A stretch of 64,000 nt of DNA from Anaerolineae bacterium (GTDB lineage Bacteria > Chloroflexota > Anaerolineae > Promineifilales > Promineifilaceae): positions 310,001-374,000 of the forward strand of contig JAUIAP010000002.1 of the NCBI GenBank assembly GCA_030425205.1, given 5' to 3'. The notes under the pieces were generated by a model. It was not told the DNA's origin. It worked only from the letters and a program-made list of their open reading frames with translations, and ran no database searches. Every line of letters begins with the position of its first letter. Positions within the stretch are counted from its first letter, which is position 1. Below, piece by piece: positions 26,730 through 35,158 of this stretch. The translations under genes and the position numbers were made by a program.

Positions 26730-26815
26730 GCGTAGTTGCTAGTTGCTGATTGCTAGCAAATCATGTCCAAACAGACGTTTTCTTACTAGCCGCTAGCCAC
26801 TATCAACTAGCCACT
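26730..26815. repeat. Inverted CTAG-heptamer repeat upstream of serB
   Basis: GTAGTTGCTAGTTGCT (from 26732) and, ~30 bp on, ACTAGCCGCTAGCCACTATC followed by AACTAGCCACT form an imperfect inverted pair made of 7-base units. Same family as the arrays at 24337 and 24806 and the hairpin at 57506-57579. Confidence 0.8.
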
Positions 26816-27102
26816 CGCGCTTCCGCGCGTCATCAAATTGTCAATTGCTTCTTGGGCGGCTTAACGTGGAAAATAGAAGTATAACGGTCAATTGCGCGGG
26901 GACATAGCGGATAAGAAAAAACTTACGTCAATTGACGCAAGTTTAACGAGATATTGGGTAGGGGCTATGCAACGCGCCATGATTTTGATGCAGCGTCGAT
27001 AACCGACACATCTGTTTCACCTGTTGTAATACCTCGTATCATGTGAGACGTGGGTTGTGGGTAAACTCGCTGCCTGCGGCGGCTCGTAAAATTTCTAAAT
27101 GA

Positions 27103-27132
27103 GTATTTTGTGGGCATTCGCCCACAAAATAC
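27103..27132. repeat. Perfect 13-bp hairpin
   Basis: GTATTTTGTGGGC / GCCCACAAAATAC with a 4-nt ATTC loop. No T-run on either side; role unknown. Confidence 0.8.
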
Positions 27133-27145
27133 CCATAAAATGATT

Positions 27146-27170
27146 ACCGCCGCACCGCAGGTGCGGCGGT
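27146..27170. repeat. Perfect GC-rich 11-bp hairpin
   Basis: ACCGCCGCACC / GGTGCGGCGGT with a 3-nt loop (GCA), 13 bp after the previous hairpin. Possibly a transcription end structure or part of a repeat element. Confidence 0.75.
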
Positions 27171-27425
27171 CAAGGCATTAAAAGGCTGAGTATAGGCGAG
27201 AATCGAAGGTATTTTCGGCCGAAACTCGCATTACACTTACATTCGTTGGATCGGATGCCGCATCGCGCAGACCCTATGGTATCCAACCTGCGGGAATTTC
27301 TCGGTAAGGCGCGACAAATATCTCATCTGTCCGTAAATCGTAAAATGTCGTTTGTGCATCACGCTCCAGCACGCGATAGAGTGCAATCCAATGGCCATCG
27401 CGAAATCATCTTGCGAGAAATGCAC

Positions 27426-27465
27426 CGCGGAGAGCGCAAAGATCGCATCCTCTGCGCTCTCCGCG
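27426..27465 (-). terminator. Hairpin downstream of LeuC-like gene
   Basis: CGCGGAGAGCGCA (27426-27438) pairs with TGCGCTCTCCGCG (27453-27465), 13 bp with a 14-nt loop, about 24 bp after the stop codon. There is no U-run, and the arms show the same 7-base rhythm as the other spacer repeats (GCGGAGA, GCGCAAA), so it may be a repeat serving as a 3' end. Confidence 0.6.
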
Positions 27466-27488
27466 CCCTTTGCGGTGAATCCCCCCTC

Positions 27489-28718
27489 CTACAAACGCGG
27501 ATCAACAATCTCCCCCACCAACGCACTCGCCGCCGCTACCGCAGGCGAACTCAAAAATATTTGCGAAGTTGGATGCCCCATGCGCCCCTTAAAATTGCGA
27601 TTCCCCGTACTCAAACAAACATCCCCTTCACCCAACGTCCCCATGTGCCGCCCCATGCACATCCCACAGCCCGGCGTTCCCAGCGTCGCCCCTGCCTCCA
27701 GCAAAATTTGCATCGTATCATCTGCCATCGCACGCAGCAGTTCGGGACGCGATGCGGGGGTCACAACAAGCCGCGTCTGTGGCGCAATCTGCTTGCCTCG
27801 CAAAATATCGGCCGCCACCCGCATATCTTCATACCGCCCATTCGTACACGTGCCTAAAAAGACGACATCGATCTTCTGACCCAAAACGTGCGACAAATCG
27901 ACGACATCATCGACATTATGCGGCACCGCTATTTGCGGTTCCAGCTCGTCCAAATCGATCTCGATTGTTTGCGCATAGACTGCATCTGCGTCAACCGTTA
28001 ACCAATCTGGCACGGCAAATCGCTCCGCAACCTCCCCATCTGGCGGAAAAATTCCCGCTTTGGCCCCCAACTCAATCGCCATGCTGCTAATCGTTTGCCG
28101 CTGATGGAGGGGCAGCCAATCCATCCCGTGATACTCAACCGCCGCATAGGTTGCACCCCCGATCCCCATCTCGCGGCATAGCTTGAGCGCAAAATCTTTT
28201 GCATCAACCCCTTCATGAAAACGTCCACGTGTCAGCACTCGAATCGTCTCCGGCACGCGAAACCACGTCTTGCCCGTCGCCCAACAGAGCGCAATGTCGG
28301 TGCTGCCCATTCCCGTGCCAAACGCACCGACCGCCCCATAGCTCGTGCTGTGCGAATCGCTGCCGATGATGATGCGTCCCGGTCGTGCCAGCTTTTCCTC
28401 GACCAGCACCTGATGGCAAATGCCACGACCAACTTCAAACAGGCGAATCCCCTGCTCGCGCGCAAATGCTCGAATCGCATTATGGCTGTTCGCCACCGCC
28501 ACGTTGCTTGCTGGCGCAACGTGATCCATCACCAATACAATTTGGTCAGGGTCATGCACGCGCTCCGCGCCCAACTGCCGCTTGAGAATGTTGATCATGC
28601 CCGGCGTCAACGAATCGTGCCCCATCGCAACATCGGGTTGCACGATAATGAGGTCATTCGGCCGAACAGCTTCCCCCACATTATTTGAAAGTATTTTTTC
28701 TGTCAGTGTTTGTGACAT
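27489..28718 (-). CDS. leuC: 3-isopropylmalate dehydratase large subunit family (aconitase superfamily, LeuC/HacA-like)
   Basis: A 409-residue protein of the archaeal-type LeuC/homoaconitase large-subunit length. The three cluster cysteines are visible: GTCTNGRYED and GTPGCGMCMG. Other family landmarks are the substrate-binding IIGSDSHSTSYGAVGAFGTGMGSTD-type region and GNRNFKGRMG near the end. It dehydrates/rehydrates 2-isopropylmalate (leucine) or homocitrate (lysine via alpha-aminoadipate). No small subunit (LeuD/HacB) gene is adjacent on either side, which is unusual; the partner must be elsewhere. Confidence is high for the family, moderate for leucine rather than lysine synthesis. Confidence 0.88.
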   Translation of the reverse strand: MSQTLTEKILSNNVGEAVRPNDLIIVQPDVAMGHDSLTPGMINILKRQLGAERVHDPDQIVLVMDHVAPASNVAVANSHNAIRAFAREQGIRLFEVGRGICHQVLVEEKLARPGRIIIGSDSHSTSYGAVGAFGTGMGSTDIALCWATGKTWFRVPETIRVLTRGRFHEGVDAKDFALKLCREMGIGGATYAAVEYHGMDWLPLHQRQTISSMAIELGAKAGIFPPDGEVAERFAVPDWLTVDADAVYAQTIEIDLDELEPQIAVPHNVDDVVDLSHVLGQKIDVVFLGTCTNGRYEDMRVAADILRGKQIAPQTRLVVTPASRPELLRAMADDTMQILLEAGATLGTPGCGMCMGRHMGTLGEGDVCLSTGNRNFKGRMGHPTSQIFLSSPAVAAASALVGEIVDPRL

Positions 28719-29053
28719 AGTTATGGCTTGGGCGGGTTTAGTCGCGCATTGAGAACATTCCGTTGACTCATTCGATCTTGGCTCTTTTGGATTTCGTGGG
28801 GTTGTTTGTTATTGCGTGTTGCGTATTGCGTAATGACCGCCGGGCACGCACCACGCACCACGCAATACGTGTTGATAACCCCTTGTTTCCTAAAGACCTC
28901 TGTGCAAGCATCGTTTCTTTCTTTCAGTTTTCAGCAAATATGCTGGCATTTTACATGTCAGAGTGTCCAGTGCAAAACTGTATTCAAACTATAGCTCCAT
29001 CAATTTTAGTAGAATCAAATGTGCTCTTTATTGCAGAGGTGTACAGTTCAGGT
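28719..29053. other. Intergenic region upstream of the M50-like gene
   Basis: An open frame starts at 28763 and joins the downstream gene in frame, but its first ~97 codons translate the heptamer repeat (28811-28869) and an unstructured stretch. I therefore treat 28719-29053 as a spacer holding the divergent promoters for leuC and the membrane protease gene. Confidence 0.6.
28811..28869. repeat. Heptamer-periodic inverted repeat (GCGTATT / ACGCACC type)
   Basis: ATTGCGTGTTGCGTATTGCG (from 28811) then, after ~14 bp, ACGCACCACGCACCACGCAA continuing TACG. Units GCGTGTT, GCGTATT, GCGTAAT repeat every 7 bases; the right arm is the rough complement. A sister copy lies at 48081-48153. Confidence 0.8.
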
Positions 29054-30244
29054 ATGCAAATTATTGAACCGTTTATTCGTGGCTACCAATATGTGCTTGA
29101 AGGAAACCCGATTGCGCTGATTTTTACGCTGTTATCGGCTTTCCAGCTATGGCGTGGTGTGAAGCAGGTCGGTGTTGTGCGACAGCGTTGGACAGAGTTT
29201 GTTGCCGACCCGCTAACCCGCTGGAAGCAACATGCTGCTCGTGAGATGGCGTTTTACGTTGCCATCCCGATCAGTATTTTTCTCCATGAATTAGGTCATG
29301 CAATCGTCGTCTGGGTGTTGGGTGGGTCGGTTGTGGCATTTGGCTACTTTTTCTTTTGGGGCTTTGTGCTGCCCGATCGCACATTTTTACCCAATCAGGA
29401 GTGGGTACTTTCGACGGCGGGGACATGGGGGAATTTGCTGTTTGCGGCCGTGGTATGGCTATGGCTGCGCGGCAATAAATCAGCCACGCTGCGCTACTTT
29501 GCCAAACAGACGCTTTCCTCACAAATCGTCTATGCCCTCATCTACTATCCTATCTTTACAGGTGTGTTTGGCTTTGGCGATTGGCGCACCATCTATGATT
29601 TTTCGGCAACGCCACTCTTGTCAGGCACATGGGCCGTGTTACACGCGCTGATGTTGTTGGGATATTGGCTGTTGCAGCGGCGCGGCTGGTTTGACGAGTT
29701 GGCGTTTGTGGATGCGGAATCGGCCGAAAAATACAACCAACTTGCCCAAGATGATTCACTTGAAGGTCGCTTGAAACGTATTCAAATTATGCTTGACGGG
29801 CGAGCGATCACCGATGGGCGCAGATTGGCGGTTGAAACGGCGCGTATGTTCCCACAATCGGCCGAAGCCCAACTGCTTACCGCCGTCTCTTTGAGCAACG
29901 GGGAAGAAGTCTCGCGCAACGCCGCACAACATGCCGAACGTGCGCTCGCGATGGGACTGCGCGAACCCGCATGGCAAGTTGTCGCCAACCATCTTGTTGG
30001 CAAATTTGCCAAACGTAGCGGCAAGGAGCAGGAAGCTTTGCACGCGCTTGAATCTGCCATTCGCATCGCCGAACGTGAAACGCCGCAACTCTCACAACTG
30101 CCCGCTTGTCTTTACGATTATGCGCTGTTGCTGCGTCAGATCGGGCGCAATGAGGAGGGCAAGGCGGCACTGGAGCGTGCGATCATGGCTTCTGGGGGGA
30201 AATCGGCCGAATTTTATCGTAGCGAAAGGGTGTTATTTGAATGA
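29054..30244 (+). CDS. M50-like membrane metalloprotease with C-terminal TPR-like region
   Basis: About 396 residues from ATG 29054. The zinc-site motif HELGH occupies residues 78-82 inside a hydrophobic segment (YVAIPISIFLHELGHAIVVWVLGG). Five or more hydrophobic segments follow to ~residue 235, then a soluble helical part (~245-396: ETARMFPQSAEAQLLTAVSL, HAERALAMGLREPAWQVVANHLVG, ESAIRIAER) with TPR spacing. A second metal ligand (the NPDG-like Asp of S2P proteases) is not obvious, so proteolysis is not certain. A start at 28763 would add a repeat-encoded N terminus and is rejected. The next gene overlaps by four bases (ATGA), so they form an operon. Confidence 0.75.
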   Translation: MQIIEPFIRGYQYVLEGNPIALIFTLLSAFQLWRGVKQVGVVRQRWTEFVADPLTRWKQHAAREMAFYVAIPISIFLHELGHAIVVWVLGGSVVAFGYFFFWGFVLPDRTFLPNQEWVLSTAGTWGNLLFAAVVWLWLRGNKSATLRYFAKQTLSSQIVYALIYYPIFTGVFGFGDWRTIYDFSATPLLSGTWAVLHALMLLGYWLLQRRGWFDELAFVDAESAEKYNQLAQDDSLEGRLKRIQIMLDGRAITDGRRLAVETARMFPQSAEAQLLTAVSLSNGEEVSRNAAQHAERALAMGLREPAWQVVANHLVGKFAKRSGKEQEALHALESAIRIAERETPQLSQLPACLYDYALLLRQIGRNEEGKAALERAIMASGGKSAEFYRSERVLFE

Positions 30245-31803
30245 GAACGTTGCTATTAATTTTCCTGCTACTGCTTGCCAGCGGCTGTGCGCGCGAGCCT
30301 AGCCCGGTCACGGTGACAGTGGCTTCAACGACGGCCACACCGACCATTCAACCTGCGCTTCCGCAGCCAACGCTAACCGTGCGCGCGACACCGACCACCG
30401 CCATCATCCCGACGATTTCGCCCACACCATTGCCCGCGGAACAGGTTGCATTAGAGCAGGTGGTGACGGGTCTGAATAATCGCGATGATGCTGGTTTAAC
30501 TGCGTTGGCAGCGGACCCATTTTTCTACGGCATCTATGGGGTTGACATTATGACAGCGACGCTAGAAACGGGCTTGCCGTATGAAATATCTACCTATTTG
30601 GCCGATAGCTACAGGGTACGTGAACTGGCAATTTCGGCCGATCCCTTCGCCTTCCTGCCACCCCGCATCGATCTCGAAAGCCTGAACCCCACCACAAACC
30701 CAACGGAAGTTATCTACTTAAGCAACGGATGGGGAGACGAGCAAACGGGACAGGCGTTGCTCTATTTCACGCGCAGCGAGGACGAATTACGCTGGCAGGG
30801 GATCATTGTTTCGTTTAACAACTTTGCGACTGTGCCTAACTATCCCATTGGGGAACTATCGGCCGAACAGCAGGCTGTCTTAACGACCGAGCGCAACCGC
30901 CAGCAGCAACTCGAACAGCTAGACGCACAATTTCCCTATGATCCTGATGGCGCACCCCGCCCATTCTTTAGCGTTAACCCCAGTGGCACACTCGCTGTGG
31001 GGCAATATGGTGCGCCACTGGAAGACGGCTCTACCCTCTCTCTCTACAACTTTGCGACGGATACCTATCAACCAATTGCGCTCCCTGAAACGGGTAACAG
31101 CGATTTCCCCGTTTGGCAAGCACGCTCTATTAGCGCAAACTGGCTCGATGATGAGCGCGTGTTGTTTGGGTATGTCGCTGATGCGAATGATGAGGGGCCA
31201 GTCGGCGGTCATCCCGCACTGCTCAATGTTACGACGGAGGAGGCAACGAGCCTCGACGCAGAGAGTATGATGTTCTGGCGATCAAATGCGTCTGTGACAA
31301 CCGATCAGGCGATGTTGTTCATTGCGGACGTGCAGCCGAGAATTTGGCGTGATGGCAATGTGACCATGCTTGAAACAGAAGGGTTCAATCTCACTGGGGT
31401 GATTTCGGCCGATGGCTCGCAAGTCGTCCTTGCAAAAAAGGTCAATGTCGATGCCAACTCAAATGGCGGTATCGCATGGGTCAGCCATGACCTGCAAACT
31501 GGGCAAGAAACCCAACTGCTTACCAGTGATGGCACAATCGCGGCTGGATTTGGGGAGGCGTTTATCAATGCGTCAGGAAGTTGGGTGGCGATCGACGTGA
31601 ACAGTGATCTTGCGGAGGAGTTAGGTGTTTGGGTCATTTCGGCCGATGGCACACAAAAAACCCATCTCGGCATTGGCACGCGCGCCCCGCTCTGGCTCGA
31701 TCATACGACGATCATTTTCACCGCAATCGTCAATGGAGCGCAACAAACGCACCTATTTGACGCCGCCACAGGGGAACGCTTCAGCGTCGCACCCTCGCAA
31801 TAA
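30241..31803 (+). CDS. Lipoprotein with Thr/Pro linker and beta-propeller-like domain
   Basis: A 520-residue predicted lipoprotein. Signal with lipobox ASGC (Cys16), then a Thr/Pro-rich stretch to ~residue 62, a helical segment (EQVVTGLNNRDDAGLTALAAD), then ~220-515 with recurring strands like FSVNPSGTLAVGQYG, VWQARSISANWLDDERVLFGYV, LTGVISADGSQVVLAKK, GVWVISADGTQKTHLG, resembling TolB/WD40-type blades. Four TCGGCCGA sites in this gene encode ISAD or LSAE tripeptides at similar blade positions. Translationally coupled to the M50-like gene (ATGA overlap), so it may be its substrate or partner at the membrane (inference). Confidence 0.75.
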   Translation: MRTLLLIFLLLLASGCAREPSPVTVTVASTTATPTIQPALPQPTLTVRATPTTAIIPTISPTPLPAEQVALEQVVTGLNNRDDAGLTALAADPFFYGIYGVDIMTATLETGLPYEISTYLADSYRVRELAISADPFAFLPPRIDLESLNPTTNPTEVIYLSNGWGDEQTGQALLYFTRSEDELRWQGIIVSFNNFATVPNYPIGELSAEQQAVLTTERNRQQQLEQLDAQFPYDPDGAPRPFFSVNPSGTLAVGQYGAPLEDGSTLSLYNFATDTYQPIALPETGNSDFPVWQARSISANWLDDERVLFGYVADANDEGPVGGHPALLNVTTEEATSLDAESMMFWRSNASVTTDQAMLFIADVQPRIWRDGNVTMLETEGFNLTGVISADGSQVVLAKKVNVDANSNGGIAWVSHDLQTGQETQLLTSDGTIAAGFGEAFINASGSWVAIDVNSDLAEELGVWVISADGTQKTHLGIGTRAPLWLDHTTIIFTAIVNGAQQTHLFDAATGERFSVAPSQ

Positions 31804-31849
31804 TCTGTGATTTAGCAAATCATCGTACAGGTATGTTTGCTGTTATATC

Positions 31850-32635
31850 CTATGCTGAGGCTCCCGCATAACTAACCAACCCGCGCCGCCAAAAGAGGCG
31901 TGCAACGATAAACAGTCCGACGGCGACCGCGAGGGCGAGGAGGGTATTGTTGGTGTCTAATCGGCCGATTAACCCCTGCGCTGGCACAGTCACCGCGAAG
32001 GCCACCGGCACAACAAACGTCAAGATGACGCGCAACCAGTTCGGATAGATTGTGACAGGCCAGCGACCTGCCACAAACAGCGCGTTGAAAATCTGAAAAA
32101 TGTTGTCGGCCCGAATGATCCAAAAGGCCGTTGTCGCCAAAATAATCCAAAAGCTGTAGACGATAACGACCCCTGCCACCAACATGCCGGCAAACAGCAA
32201 CCCATCCACGAAACGCACGTTGCCGCCTAACTGAAAAATCCCAACGCTAATCGTTGTGATTCCGAGCGCAATATCGATCAATTTCCACACCTCAACCCGC
32301 TGCACGCTCGACACAAATTGCGCGTCTACTGGTTTGAGCAATATAAAGTCAAAGTTCCCCGTGCGAATGTCCTGCGTAAATTTGCTGAGTGATGGGCTGA
32401 TCAAAAAGCGCAGCAGTCCACCCAACAATAGATGAACACCAACCAGCGCAACCAGCTCTGACGGCAACCATTCGGCTAACGCATCCGTATGCGAAAAGAC
32501 GACGACCAATCCGCCCAGCGCGACGAGTAGCGACAGCAGCGACTCAAAAATTTGGACAAAAAAGTTAGCACGATATTCAAGCTCGCCAAGAATGCCGAGC
32601 TTGAAGTAGAGAGAAAATAGGCGCAGATATGTCAT
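31850..32635 (-). CDS. ABC-2 family transporter permease (DUF990-like)
   Basis: A 261-residue membrane protein with about six hydrophobic segments. It begins YLRLFSLYFKLGILGELEYRANFFVQIFESLLSL and includes RTGNFDFILLKPVDAQFVSSV and IFQIFNALFVAGRWPVTIYP, typical of the PF06182/DUF990 permeases. These normally occur as two permeases plus an ATPase; here neither partner is adjacent. It starts 11 bp after the lon stop codon on the same strand, so it may be read from the lon transcript. Substrate unknown. Confidence 0.85.
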   Translation of the reverse strand: MTYLRLFSLYFKLGILGELEYRANFFVQIFESLLSLLVALGGLVVVFSHTDALAEWLPSELVALVGVHLLLGGLLRFLISPSLSKFTQDIRTGNFDFILLKPVDAQFVSSVQRVEVWKLIDIALGITTISVGIFQLGGNVRFVDGLLFAGMLVAGVVIVYSFWIILATTAFWIIRADNIFQIFNALFVAGRWPVTIYPNWLRVILTFVVPVAFAVTVPAQGLIGRLDTNNTLLALAVAVGLFIVARLFWRRGLVSYAGASA

Positions 32636-32646
32636 GCGTTGTGCGA

Positions 32647-35055
32647 TTAAGCTCGCACAGGTCGTCCCGGATTTGCTGGTTTATCAGGAATGATCCCAAA
32701 ACTGTCGTTCTCTTTTTGCAACAGTTCCCAGCCAAACGGCTTACCGATTGGTTCTAATAATGCCATCTCCAACACGTCATCGACGTGCGCAACGGGAACG
32801 AGTTTCAAATCGGCGCGCACCTGGTCGGGGAGTTCGGGAATGTCGCGGGCGTTGCCTTTGGGGAAGATCGCGGTTGAGATGCCAGCGCGCAGGGCGGCAA
32901 TCGTCTTTGCCTTGAGACCGCCGATGGGCAACACTTTGCCACGCAGCGTCACCTCGCCCGTCATCGCAATGTCGCGGCGCACGGGCCGATTGGTGAATGC
33001 TGAAATGATTGCCGTTGTGAGGGCGATACCAGCACTAGGCCCATCTTTTGGTTGTGCGCCAGCGGGGACGTGGATATGGATGTTGACGCGGTCGAACAGG
33101 TGAGGGTTGATGTGATATTGGCGAGCGTTGGCGCGGGCATAGGTTAACGCCGTGTGTGCCGACTCCTTCATTACGTCGCCCAATGAACCCGTCAAGGAGA
33201 GTTTGCCACTGCCTTCGCTCAGGCGGACTTCAATTGAAAGCGTGTCACTGCTCGGCCCGACGACTGCCAAACCTGTTACAACGCCCACCTCGCTCTCTTC
33301 CTCCGCAAGCCCATATTGAAAGCGTTCCATCCCCAAATGTTCTTCAACATCGTTGGGAGTGATGACAAATGGATCGGGTTCGCCACGGGCAATCCGCACG
33401 GCGACCTTGCGCACCATTGTGCCGATCTGTCGCTCAAATTGGCGCACGCCCGCTTCATAGGTGTAGTGGCGAATTAGTTTGCGTAGGGCGGCCTCTTCAA
33501 ATTCAATGTCATAATCGGCTACGCCGTGATCGCGCAACTGCTTGGGCAACAGATATTGCTGCGCGATTTGCACCTTTTCATCTTCGATATATCCCGTCAT
33601 CGTGATCGTTTCCATGCGGTCAAGGAGCGGGGCAGGAATCGTGCTGATCTCGTTGGAGGTGGTGATGAAGATGACTTGACTCAGGTCGAAGGGGAGTTCG
33701 AGATAGTGGTCGGTGAACTCGCTGTTTTGCTGTGGGTCGAGGACTTCAAGCAGGGCAGAGCTTGGATCACCACGCCAATCGCTGCCTACTTTGTCGATTT
33801 CATCTAAAACGATAACGGGGTTGCGTGTCTGCACATCGCGCAAGGCGCGCAAGATGCGTCCGGGCAACGCGCCAATATAGGTTCGCCGATGGCCGCGAAT
33901 TTCCGCTTCGTCGCGCACACCGCCTAGACTGATTCGCGCCATTTCGCGCCCCATCGCACGGGCAACCGACTGGGCGATACTCGTCTTGCCGACACCGGGA
34001 GGGCCGTTTAGATTGATGATCGCGCCGCGCATGTTGGAACCAGCCAGCTTGCGAACGGCGACATACTCGACAATGCGATCTTTAACATCGAGCAGGCCAT
34101 AGTGATCTTCATCCAGCACGGTGCGGACGTGATCCACATCGAGATTGTCTTCAGATAGTTTGCTCCATGGGAGTTCGATCAGCCATTCGAGATAGGTGCG
34201 GATGATGGCAGAATCGGCCGATTGTTCCCCCTGCCGCTCCAACCGCTCTGTCTCCTTCAATGCGCGCTTCTGCACCTGTTCTGGCATTTCGGCATCCAAA
34301 ATTTTACGCCGCATTTCATCCAAAACAGTTTCCGAGTCGTCGCCCAGCTCTTTGCGAATCACCTTCATCTGCTCGCGCAACAGATAGTCGCGCTGTGCCT
34401 TCTCCGCGCTGTCACGGGCATCGCTCTGGATTTGTGTGCGAATTTCGGCAATCTCAAGCTCTTGTTCCAAATAGCGCACCACGTGCGTCAGCCGATCTTC
34501 GCCATCTACCTTTTTGAGCAGCTCAATTTCCAAATCGAGCGGCATGTTGAGCAACCCCGCCATGTAGTCAGCCAGTCGGCCCGCCGTCGGTTTGGCGCGC
34601 AGATTGGCAAGCACCTGTCGGTTGACCTCACCCAGCATGTGGGCATACTCTTCGAGCAGCGCAATCGAATGCGCCATCAGCTTTGTCGGCCGTCCATCAC
34701 TCGCCTCGCCCATCTCCACGTAGCGCGTCACTAAATAGGGCAGCTCTTTGACAACGCCCGTTAGACGCACACGCCGCTTCAACTCAACCAACATCTGCAC
34801 CCCTTCTTGGGGCGCACGCATCAGATCGCGCACCGTGGCCAAAATGCCAACTGGCGCGAGGTCTTCCGTTTTTGGATTTTCTATTTCGGGGTCAAATTGA
34901 ACGAGAATCAGAATATCACTGTTGTGGTCGTAGGCGGCTTGTGCGGCTTTGAGCGACCGTTTTCGGCCGATTGAAATCGTCGTCACCCCACCGGGAAAAA
35001 CGGCTCCACCTCTTAATGGTACGGCTGGGACAGTTCGGCTGGCATTCGTATTCAC
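32647..35055 (-). CDS. lon: ATP-dependent protease Lon (LonA)
   Basis: An 802-residue LonA starting at GTG, with GGAG 12 bp upstream. The N domain runs ~10-200 (VPAVPLRGGAVFPGG). The AAA+ module has Walker A NGPPGVGKTS, Walker B VIVLDEIDKVG and the sensor region. The protease domain carries catalytic Ser674 in KDGPSAGIAL and the Lys in GGLKAKTIAAL. It degrades misfolded and regulatory proteins in the cytosol. The length and all motifs are normal. No HAIR/CIRCE element was recognised upstream. Confidence 0.97.
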   Translation of the reverse strand: MNTNASRTVPAVPLRGGAVFPGGVTTISIGRKRSLKAAQAAYDHNSDILILVQFDPEIENPKTEDLAPVGILATVRDLMRAPQEGVQMLVELKRRVRLTGVVKELPYLVTRYVEMGEASDGRPTKLMAHSIALLEEYAHMLGEVNRQVLANLRAKPTAGRLADYMAGLLNMPLDLEIELLKKVDGEDRLTHVVRYLEQELEIAEIRTQIQSDARDSAEKAQRDYLLREQMKVIRKELGDDSETVLDEMRRKILDAEMPEQVQKRALKETERLERQGEQSADSAIIRTYLEWLIELPWSKLSEDNLDVDHVRTVLDEDHYGLLDVKDRIVEYVAVRKLAGSNMRGAIINLNGPPGVGKTSIAQSVARAMGREMARISLGGVRDEAEIRGHRRTYIGALPGRILRALRDVQTRNPVIVLDEIDKVGSDWRGDPSSALLEVLDPQQNSEFTDHYLELPFDLSQVIFITTSNEISTIPAPLLDRMETITMTGYIEDEKVQIAQQYLLPKQLRDHGVADYDIEFEEAALRKLIRHYTYEAGVRQFERQIGTMVRKVAVRIARGEPDPFVITPNDVEEHLGMERFQYGLAEEESEVGVVTGLAVVGPSSDTLSIEVRLSEGSGKLSLTGSLGDVMKESAHTALTYARANARQYHINPHLFDRVNIHIHVPAGAQPKDGPSAGIALTTAIISAFTNRPVRRDIAMTGEVTLRGKVLPIGGLKAKTIAALRAGISTAIFPKGNARDIPELPDQVRADLKLVPVAHVDDVLEMALLEPIGKPFGWELLQKENDSFGIIPDKPANPGRPVRA

Positions 35056-35158
35056 GGGTTAATTACTCCCTATAATCTCTTCATTCAAACAAAGGGCAAT
35101 GATACCTTTCATTGTGCTTGTCAACAATGCTCTTTCAGGTGTTTAAACTAATTTCCCA

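Larger units (their letters stand above)
26715..27488. other. Long intergenic region with several hairpins and repeats
   Basis: No gene is supported in these 774 bp. It holds, from left to right: a CTAG-heptamer hairpin (26730-26815), a near-palindrome AACTTACGTCAATTGACGCA (26907-26932 region), two perfect hairpins (27103-27132 and 27146-27170), a TCGGCCGA motif at 27213, and a stem downstream of the LeuC gene (27426-27465). The serB promoter should be near its left end. A plus-strand open frame at 27246-27857 is antisense to the LeuC gene and is rejected. Confidence 0.6.

Noticed and set aside
27246..27857. 203-codon plus-strand open frame
   Set aside because: Mostly antisense to the well-supported LeuC gene.
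28763..29053. N-terminal extension of the M50-like gene
   Set aside because: These codons translate the GCGTATT heptamer hairpin and unstructured sequence; an internal ATG better fits the membrane protein.
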